DNA of 64,000 nucleotides, taken from NCBI GenBank assembly GCA_001920415.1, contig MNJR01000026.1:124001-188000 (forward strand). The letters run 5' to 3'. The notes below the pieces were generated by a model. The model was not told the origin of the DNA, did no database searches, and was given only the letters and a program-made list of their open reading frames with translations. Shown here piece by piece: positions 58,460 to 64,000 of this stretch. This stretch comes from Acidobacteria bacterium 13_1_20CM_3_53_8 (GTDB lineage Bacteria > Acidobacteriota > Blastocatellia > Pyrinomonadales > Pyrinomonadaceae). The translations under genes and the position numbers were made by a program. Position 1 is the stretch's first letter. Every line of letters starts with the position of its first letter.

Positions 58460-58657
58460 GCCGCGCTAGCGGCTCGGATGAATTTAGCCCGGCGTTTCAA
58501 CGCCGGGAATCGCAAGTCAACGAGAGCAAAGGCGTCGCGTGAGCGACGATTGATAAAGTGATAATTCAACCGTCGCTAGCGCGACGAGGATCAAAAATTG
58601 GCACACTCTCCCGGCGTTGAAACGCCGGGCTAAATTCATCCGAGCCGCTAACGCGGC
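58460..58657. repeat. Long modular palindromic element (copy J-2)
   Basis: It has the same modules as J-1: GCCGCGCTAGCGGC, GAATTTAGCCCGGC, GGCGTCGCG/AGCGACGATTGA and their complements, with CCCGGCGTTTCAACGCCGGG as the inner hairpin where J-1 has TTTTCAAA. It begins 23 bases from the YfhO start, in the divergent gap before a methyltransferase gene. The remaining 58658-58811 holds only the next gene's leader. Confidence 0.88.
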
Positions 58658-58811
58658 TCATCTACGCATACTCTTAAATTTATCCCAATCGAAATTAATT
58701 CAAAACGGTCTTGATAAATAACCTGCGCGCGTCAGATTTGGCAAGCAACGCGCAAAAGGATAAATTAGATTTCGTTAAGATAGTGAATCATCAAAAGCAG
58801 ATTGGAAGAGA

Positions 58812-59813
58812 ATGAAGCACAGGCTATTACAGTATTTAACCTGCCCGTCATGTGGCGACGCAATAAAGCTATCGAACGTAACCAAAAGCGATGGCAGCGA
58901 GATTTTAGAAGGCGAGTTGCGTTGCGAGTCTAGCGCGCACTCTTTCGCAATCGAGCGCGGCATCCCGCGCTTCGCACGCCTGGGCGAGGTCGAACAGGAT
59001 AAGGCCGCGACAGCCGCTAGCTTCGGCTGGGAGTGGCGACATTTTACTCACGGCGATGAGCTATACGCTGACCAGCTTTTAGGCTGGCTGCATCCTGTCA
59101 AGCCCGAATTTTTCAGGGACAAAGTAGTGCTCGAAGGAGGCTGCGGCAAAGGGCGTCACACGCAATTGGCCGCGCGCTGGGGAGCGCGTGATGTCATAGG
59201 CATTGATCTGAGCGAGGCTGTTGAAACCGCCTTCACAGCGACGCGCAACCTTGAGAACGCGCACATCATTCAGGCGGACATCTACCGTCTTCCCTTCGCC
59301 AGAATCTTCGATTACGCCTTTTCCGTAGGCGTGCTTCATCATTTGCCAGACCCGCGCGCAGGGTTTCGGGGGCTTTCACAAAAAGTAAAACCGGGCGGCC
59401 ACATTTCCGCATGGGTTTACGGCGCGGAGAACAATGAATGGATAACGCGCTGGATTAATCCTCTGCGCGAGCGATTGACCTCACGCATCAACCCGCGCGC
59501 GCTGCTGCATCTCTCAGCGCTTCCGACCGCTGTGATGTACGCCGCGACCAAGCTAGTCTATGGCCCATTGAATCGCAGCGCGAGCGGCGCGCGCCTCGCC
59601 AGTCATCTCTTCTACAACGATTACCTGAACGCCATCTCCGTCTTCGGCTGGCGCGAGCAGCATTCCATTGTCTTCGATCACTTGGTCGCGCCGACGGCTT
59701 TCTACATCTCGCGCGCCGAATTTGAAGAATGGTGGCGCGAGATTAAAGCGAGTGATGTGCAGATTAGCTGGCACAACAAGAACAGTTGGCGCGGCTTCGG
59801 ACAAGTCAACTGA
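58812..59813 (+). CDS. Methyltransferase with Trm112-like zinc-ribbon start
   Basis: 333 residues, starting at an ATG with GGAAGAG just upstream. Residues 1-60 are a Trm112/UPF0434-like zinc part: LTCPSCGDAIKL, ELRCESSAHSFAIERGIPRF. A class I SAM domain follows: VVLEGGCGKGRHTQLAA, VIGIDLSEAV, QADIYRLPF, SVGVLHHLPDPRAGFR. The C-terminal ~120 residues contain hydrophobic patches that could touch the membrane. Proteins of this layout methylate lipids or glycans in many envelope loci. Substrate unknown. Confidence 0.8.
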   Translation: MKHRLLQYLTCPSCGDAIKLSNVTKSDGSEILEGELRCESSAHSFAIERGIPRFARLGEVEQDKAATAASFGWEWRHFTHGDELYADQLLGWLHPVKPEFFRDKVVLEGGCGKGRHTQLAARWGARDVIGIDLSEAVETAFTATRNLENAHIIQADIYRLPFARIFDYAFSVGVLHHLPDPRAGFRGLSQKVKPGGHISAWVYGAENNEWITRWINPLRERLTSRINPRALLHLSALPTAVMYAATKLVYGPLNRSASGARLASHLFYNDYLNAISVFGWREQHSIVFDHLVAPTAFYISRAEFEEWWREIKASDVQISWHNKNSWRGFGQVN

Positions 59814-59820
59814 GAGAATA

Positions 59821-59983
59821 ATTCAAAACCGAAAGCAATCACTCAACCTCTTAGCGAGCTTAAGCATTTTACTTTGCGCCTTTGCGTGAACCTGCAATTC
59901 TCTTGAAGCTCAAGATAGAGAGAATTGAGGGTTCACGCAAAGGCGCAAAGTAAAATGCTTAAGCTCGCAAAGAGTTTTGAATT
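59821..59983. repeat. Octad inverted repeat, CTTTGCGC family (copy H-5)
   Basis: Outer ATTCAAAAC (59821-59829) pairs with GTTTTGAAT (59974-59982). The next arms are TTAGCGAGCTTAAGCATTTT and AAAATGCTTAAGCTCG. Octads CTTTGCGCCTTTGCGTGAAC and GTTCACGCAAAGGCGCAAAG are fully complementary, with AATTCTCTTGA/TAGAGAGAATT inside. It lies between convergent genes and is the longest perfect example of the family here. Confidence 0.92.
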
Positions 59984-59992
59984 TCCGCGCCG

Positions 59993-60886
59993 CTATCGTG
60001 GTGAGATAAGCCAGAGCGTTAGTAGCAACCAGCCCAGGATTGAGACCAGAATGTGTGGGTCGCGGAAAAGCTCCTGCGCGGGGTCTGTGCCCGTCTGTTG
60101 AATATGCAGCGTGTAGAGATAGCGAAAGATCCCGTAGAGCACGAATGGCACTGTGTAGACCAAAGACTCTGTGTGATGCGTCTGAATCGTGACCGGACTC
60201 ATAGTGTAAAGGCTGTAGCAGAGAATCACGCAGGTAGCCGTCACAACTATCATCTTGTCCAGAAGCACTGGCGAGTAGTGCTCAAGCACACGGCGATGGT
60301 TCGTCTTCTCGTTTGAGAGCGCGTAAAGCTCTGCGCGTCGTTTGGCGAAACCAAGAAAGAGCGCAGTCATCAACCCGCAGAGCATCAACCACTGCGAAGG
60401 AGCAATCCCGATGCCGCTTGTCCCTGCCAGTATGCGCAGCATAAAGCCGCCCGCGATGATGAAGACATCCAGAAGAACTACGTGTTTCAACCCAAGCGAA
60501 TATGCCAGGTTGATTGCAACGTAAATCAGCAGTATGAACAGGACTGTGTTCGAGACAACTATTCCCAGCAGAAAGCCCACCAGCCACAGAATTATCATGA
60601 ACGAAAATGCCGCGCTCACCGAAATCGCTTTCGATGCCAGTGGGCGAAAGCGCTTGCGCGGATGATTAAGATCGTTCTCCCTGTCAAGAAAATCGTTGAT
60701 GATGTAAACGCCGCTCGCCACAAGCGAGAACGCCACGAATACCAGAAGCGCGCGTCTCAGCATCAATGGATCGCGCCATACGTTTGCGAAGAGCACGCCC
60801 ATCAACACGAAGCCGTTCTTCACCCACTGCCTGGGCCGCATCAAGCGCCACAGCGCCGTCACAGTTGTTTTAGCGTTAACTCTCAA
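59993..60886 (-). CDS. UbiA-family prenyltransferase, decaprenyl-phosphate phosphoribosyltransferase-like
   Basis: 297 residues, about eight membrane helices. The opening PRQWVKNGFVLMGVLFA and the aspartate motif NDFLDRENDLNHPRKRFRPLAS (N-D-x-x-D-x-x-x-D) match DPPR synthases such as mycobacterial Rv3806c more closely than quinone or heme UbiA enzymes. The second region RAELYALSNEKTNHRRVLEHYS is also of that type. The enzyme would transfer phosphoribose from PRPP to a polyprenyl phosphate. The dprE1-like gene lies upstream on the same strand, giving the next step of the same pathway. Confidence 0.8.
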   Translation of the reverse strand: MRVNAKTTVTALWRLMRPRQWVKNGFVLMGVLFANVWRDPLMLRRALLVFVAFSLVASGVYIINDFLDRENDLNHPRKRFRPLASKAISVSAAFSFMIILWLVGFLLGIVVSNTVLFILLIYVAINLAYSLGLKHVVLLDVFIIAGGFMLRILAGTSGIGIAPSQWLMLCGLMTALFLGFAKRRAELYALSNEKTNHRRVLEHYSPVLLDKMIVVTATCVILCYSLYTMSPVTIQTHHTESLVYTVPFVLYGIFRYLYTLHIQQTGTDPAQELFRDPHILVSILGWLLLTLWLISPR

Positions 60887-60935
60887 AGTTTATAGAGGCG
60901 TTCCATTGAATGCAGCCACTCTAGCAAGCGGCCAA

Positions 60936-61029
60936 GTCAGTACCGCCTGCGGTAGCGGGCGGGTCGTTGTTGCATGACTCTGCTGCTATCTCAAAACTCT
61001 ACCCGCCCGCTACCGCAGGCGGTACTGAC
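60936..61029. repeat. 29-bp-arm GC-rich palindrome (core I, copy 5)
   Basis: Arms 60936-60964 and 61001-61029 are perfect complements and identical to the other four copies. The loop is 36 bases. It separates the dprE1-like gene from the UbiA-like gene, so a long hairpin would form in any joint transcript. No clear outer terminal repeats are seen around this copy. Confidence 0.9.
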
Positions 61030-61050
61030 CTGTTTATACCTTACTCGGTT

Positions 61051-62427
61051 TCATTGCTTACCGATTTCAAGCATGCGCGCCAGGTCTGATTGAAAATGAT
61101 TCTCCGGGTCAACCTTTCGTTTGATCTTCTCCCATTCGGAAAATTTCGGGTACATGCGTCGAAAAGTTTCCGCTTTCACGCGCGTATCTTTCGCAAGGTA
61201 AACGCGCCCGCCATGACCCAGAACAATCTCGTCAAGACGATCAAGAAAACGGAAGAGTCCGGCGTCGCTCACAGGCATATCGAGCGCCAGCGTGTAGCCT
61301 TCCATGGGGAACGAGAGCAAGCCCTGATTCTGCGGGCCGAATCGTTTCAGCACCGCCAGGAAACTTGCGCGACGCTCGCGCGCCAATTCTTCCAATAGCT
61401 TGCGCAATCCTTCCAAAGATTCTACGGGCGGCAGAACGCACTGATACTGTATGAACCCGCGCCGACCGTACATGCGGTTCCAGTTGTTTATGCTGTCGAG
61501 CGGATGAAAGAATGTCGCGTAGTCCGTGACGAACGGCTCGCGCTTCGCCCCCTGCCAGAGATAATAGAACTGATTGAACGCTGAGATTGTGAGAGAGTTC
61601 AAGACCCATTGCGGGAGATCGAAAGGGAGATTAAGTTTCCCACGCTCTTTCAACAGAAGCGGCTCTTTGATTTTCCGGGAAAGCTCGGCAGCCTGCGCAT
61701 GATGCCCGCGCATCAACACGCTTCTTCCGAGCGCTCGCCCCTTTGCTAGACAATCAATCCACGCGACGGTGTAACGGTCGTCCCACTCTTCGCCTTCTAA
61801 CAAACTTAACGATGCGTCAAGGTCGCGCGCCTTGTCGTGTCGTACAACAACGTAAGCGCTCTCTACTGGCACCAGACGATAAGTAACTTCGGTGATGATG
61901 CCCGTCAAGCCCATTCCGCCGACTGTTGCCCAGAAAAGCTCTGAGTTCTTTTCCGGCGACGAGCGAACGCGGCTACCGTCGGCTAGAACAATCTCAATCT
62001 CCCTTGTGTTCGCGCCGAACGTTCCGTCGTGATGATGATTTTTGCCGTGAATGTCTGCGGCGACGCATCCGCCAAGCGAGACGAACCTAGTGCCCGGCGT
62101 GACGGAAGGAAACCACCCGCGCGGCAGAAATTTTTGGAAGACTTCAGCGAGCGTCATGCCTGCTTCGGCTGTGAGCCAGCCAGTACGCTCGTCGAAAGAG
62201 ATTGTGCGATCCAGCTTTTCCGTCATCATCACAACGCCGCCTTCGTTCATAGCGGCGTTGCCGTAGCTTCGTCCCTGCCCGCGCGCAATCATGCTCTCGT
62301 AAGATGACGGTTCGACCTCTTCTATTGTTTCAGGAGAGACGATTGCGGCGGAGGAGCGCGGGTAGCGACCCCAACCTGAAATCTCCTTAAAATCTTTTTG
62401 TAAACGCGCGGGAGTTTTAGTTGACAT
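61051..62427 (-). CDS. dprE1: DprE1-like FAD-linked oxidase (decaprenylphosphoryl-ribose 2'-oxidase type)
   Basis: 458 residues with a PCMH FAD-binding domain: RGQGRSYGNAAMNEGG, MTLAEVFQKFLPRGWFPSVTPGT (in part), SLGGCVAADIHGKNHHHDGTFG with the flavin-contacting His, and VGGMGLTGIITEVTYRL. The C-terminal half contains FQYQCVLPP and the ending RKVDPENHFQSDLARML. DprE1 oxidises the 2'-OH of polyprenyl-phospho-ribose, the first half of its epimerisation to arabinose; the reductase DprE2 is not in the window. The gene overlaps the upstream methyltransferase by 11 bases. Other sugar-oxidising family members cannot be excluded. Confidence 0.82.
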   Translation of the reverse strand: MSTKTPARLQKDFKEISGWGRYPRSSAAIVSPETIEEVEPSSYESMIARGQGRSYGNAAMNEGGVVMMTEKLDRTISFDERTGWLTAEAGMTLAEVFQKFLPRGWFPSVTPGTRFVSLGGCVAADIHGKNHHHDGTFGANTREIEIVLADGSRVRSSPEKNSELFWATVGGMGLTGIITEVTYRLVPVESAYVVVRHDKARDLDASLSLLEGEEWDDRYTVAWIDCLAKGRALGRSVLMRGHHAQAAELSRKIKEPLLLKERGKLNLPFDLPQWVLNSLTISAFNQFYYLWQGAKREPFVTDYATFFHPLDSINNWNRMYGRRGFIQYQCVLPPVESLEGLRKLLEELARERRASFLAVLKRFGPQNQGLLSFPMEGYTLALDMPVSDAGLFRFLDRLDEIVLGHGGRVYLAKDTRVKAETFRRMYPKFSEWEKIKRKVDPENHFQSDLARMLEIGKQ

Positions 62428-63637
62428 TCGCTGTGACTCGAATCTGCCCTGAACCGTTCAGCGCGAACCAGCAGACATCGTTGCTTACAAGATCGAACTC
62501 TAAGATATAACTGCCTACGGGCAGAGCGGGCACGCGAACTTCAAAGCTTACGGTCTGCCCCGGCAAGATTGGACGCCCCTCGCCCGGCGTCAGAGCCTCC
62601 CAGTGATAGCTGTGATGAAGCAGCTTTCCATCGGCGTCGTAGACATGACAGCCGAGTTGAACCGCACCGAGTCCGGCGCTTCTGGGAAGCCAGAGCGACT
62701 TGCTAGTATTCGTCACGGTAGCCCGCAGCGTAATGGGTTCGCCTTCGCGCGCGCTCAAACGGTCGGGCGCAATCTTTATCTCGCCCATAAGCCCCGTGCG
62801 GAAACGACTGTCCGAGATGACATCTTCGCCTTTGTATAGAAAGAAATTTCTCTGGTTCTGCAAAAAGTCTCGCGTGGCCTGCGCCCAACGCTGCAAGGCT
62901 TCGCCGCCCGCTAAAAAGTCATTAAAATCATCCAGGGTCAGATGAAATGTCGGCACGTTGAAGATGGCGAGTTTGATGTTCGTGAATCCTGCGCTTTGCG
63001 CTTGCTGCCAGATGTCTTCGATTACCACATCATTCTCGATTACGTTGAACGTCTTCATCTCGTACTGCGATTGCGGCGAGTGCGAATGCTCAGGCCCCGG
63101 CTCAGCGAAACCTGCTATGCCGCCTTCGACCAGAACGCGCGCCATCTCCGAAAGCACTTTCGGAGGGTTGGGCACGTGATGAAATGCGTCCAGGCAGATG
63201 ATTCTATCAACGCACGCATCGGGCAGGTTGAACCGCTCGCCATCGAAGAGCAGAAACTGCGGCTCCGGCTTTTCGCCTACGATGGGCTGACGATTGTAAA
63301 GCTCGCGCCCAATCTCTAGCGCCGTTGGCGAAACGTCAGTGGCTATGACTTTGCAGCCCAATTGCGTGAGATAGCGCGAAGCCCAGCAAGTGCCCGCGCC
63401 GAATTCCAGCACAGTCATTTCGGGGCAGAGCGACAGCCCTTGCAGCACCACAGCAAAGTTGATTAGCAGTTGCGCCGTCTCGTCAATCGAGCCGAAAGGT
63501 TTTGCGAGATGAAAGTTCCAATCCGACAAGCGCGAGAAATACTCTTCGGCCAGACGGTTTAGCTCCTCCAGAGAACTCTCCGCCATAAGCCTGCGCACAT
63601 CAATCAACTCTTCGTTTACTGCCAACGCTTTCTCCAA
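62417..63637 (-). CDS. Methyltransferase with C-terminal Wzt-type beta domain
   Basis: 406 residues from a TTG at 63637, or 389 from the ATG at 63586, which has AGG upstream. Class I SAM domain: VLEFGAGTCWASRYL, VIATDVSPTALEIG, FLLFDGERFNLPDACVDRIICLDAFHHVPNP (in part). From about residue 290 a beta sandwich follows: IKIAPDRLSAREGEPITLRATV, LGCHVYDADGKLLHH, LPGQTVSFEVRVP and LEFDLVSNDVCWFA. This domain is repeated, with clear similarity, in the gene that starts beyond the right edge (63755-64000). The dprE1-like gene overlaps its end. Such a protein could modify a growing glycan end. Confidence 0.78.
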   Translation of the reverse strand: MEKALAVNEELIDVRRLMAESSLEELNRLAEEYFSRLSDWNFHLAKPFGSIDETAQLLINFAVVLQGLSLCPEMTVLEFGAGTCWASRYLTQLGCKVIATDVSPTALEIGRELYNRQPIVGEKPEPQFLLFDGERFNLPDACVDRIICLDAFHHVPNPPKVLSEMARVLVEGGIAGFAEPGPEHSHSPQSQYEMKTFNVIENDVVIEDIWQQAQSAGFTNIKLAIFNVPTFHLTLDDFNDFLAGGEALQRWAQATRDFLQNQRNFFLYKGEDVISDSRFRTGLMGEIKIAPDRLSAREGEPITLRATVTNTSKSLWLPRSAGLGAVQLGCHVYDADGKLLHHSYHWEALTPGEGRPILPGQTVSFEVRVPALPVGSYILEFDLVSNDVCWFALNGSGQIRVTANVN

Positions 63638-63756
63638 AGGAAAGGCAAAAGGTAAAAGTAAAAAGGAAAAAGTTATAAGGCTAAAAGCATTTCAATTAAA
63701 AATTTAAAATTGGTTTCCGCCTCACTTTTGCCTTTTTACTTTTACCTTTTTACTTT
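63638..63756. repeat. Heptad inverted repeat, TTTTGCC/TTTTACC family (copy A-5)
   Basis: Left arm 63639-63672 (AAAGGCA AAAGGTA AAAGTAA AAAGGAA) pairs with right arm 63725-63755 (CTTTTGCC TTTTTACT TTTACCT). It fills the gap between two minus-strand genes that share a C-terminal domain, running from the stop of one to just before the start of the other. Confidence 0.85.
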
Positions 63757-64000
63757 AGTTCACTTCCACCTGCACATGTACCGTCGGCGAACCATTTTGT
63801 GTGAACCAGCACACGTCGTTGCTCACCATGTCCAGTTCGAGCACGTAGCTGCCTGCACAGAGAGGCGGGATGCGCGTGACGAGTTCAACTTTTTCATTCG
63901 GCATGATGGCGCGGCCTGTGTCCGGCGTGAGCGGTTCGGAGTGAAAACGATGATGCAGCAGCGTGCCATCGGGCAGATACACATGCACGCCTAATTCGAC
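63755..64000 (-). CDS. C-terminal fragment of a protein with a Wzt-type beta domain (partial)
   Basis: Only the last ~81 residues are in the window: VELGVHVYLPDGTLLHH, RIPPLCAGSYVLELDMVSND, VCWFTQNGSPTVHVQVEVN (given in parts). It matches the C-terminus of the adjacent methyltransferase (LGCHVYDADGKLLHH; VSNDVCWFALNGS), so the two are paralogues at least in this domain. The rest lies beyond the right edge. It is probably part of the same operon. Confidence 0.75.
   Translation of the reverse strand, partial: VELGVHVYLPDGTLLHHRFHSEPLTPDTGRAIMPNEKVELVTRIPPLCAGSYVLELDMVSNDVCWFTQNGSPTVHVQVEVN

Overview
The window looks like a chromosome segment of an Acidobacteriota-type bacterium, perhaps Blastocatellia. 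This is an inference from gene content: DUF4214-tailed secreted peptidases, WG-repeat protein, PadR plus 'permease-prefix' membrane protein, zinc-ribbon/membrane proteins, and GSI glutamine synthetase beside GlnE. I see no phage, plasmid, rRNA or tRNA gene and no CRISPR array. Most genes are housekeeping or envelope genes on both strands in short operons.

Layout. 1-4.7 kb: PQQ-like secreted protein (cut by the window edge), redoxin-like protein, Maf, DciA-like DUF721 protein, GatC and GatA. 4.9-9.7 kb: small hypothetical protein and an iron/thiamine-type ABC importer (lipoprotein, ATPase, two-domain permease) whose ATPase gene has an in-frame amber codon. 9.8-17.7 kb: secreted PIG-L deacetylase-like protein, WG-repeat protein, coiled-coil protein, SRPBCC protein, M14 carboxypeptidase. 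17.9-26.6 kb: nitrogen and polyamine block with GlnE, GlnA, SpeA and a deoxyhypusine-synthase-like enzyme. 27-34 kb: large M36 peptidase with a damaged C-terminus, a HicA/HicB pair facing each other, and agmatinase (SpeB). 34-42 kb: ThrC, TPR and phosphodiesterase-like operon, HAD phosphatase, cyclophilin, ThiE/ThiD. 42-64 kb: envelope-glycan block with a TPR protein, an O-antigen-ligase-like protein carrying a PDZ-like insert, PadR pair, Wzm/Wzt exporter, GT-C glycosyltransferase, several methyltransferases, YfhO protein, a decaprenyl-phosphate phosphoribosyltransferase-like UbiA protein and a DprE1-like oxidase. The last two, with the GT-C protein and Wzm/Wzt, resemble the parts list of the mycobacterial polyprenyl-phospho-arabinose pathway.

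The most striking property lies between the genes. Nearly every intergenic gap longer than about 70 bp holds an inverted-repeat element whose two arms are themselves tandem 7-mers or 8-mers (words such as TTTTGGA, CCAGACT, TTTTGCC, CATCCCT, GTCACTT, ATTTACG, CTGAAAA, CCGCGTCT, CTTTGCGC). Many different words share this one architecture. The elements are nested in each other, lie flush against stop and start codons, supply the last codons of several genes, and in two cases sit inside coding sequence. A second layer consists of MITE-like or REP-like palindromes with a shared 29-bp GC-rich arm (five copies) and two long modular hairpin elements present in two copies each. I regard this repeat system as the main candidate for something undescribed here.
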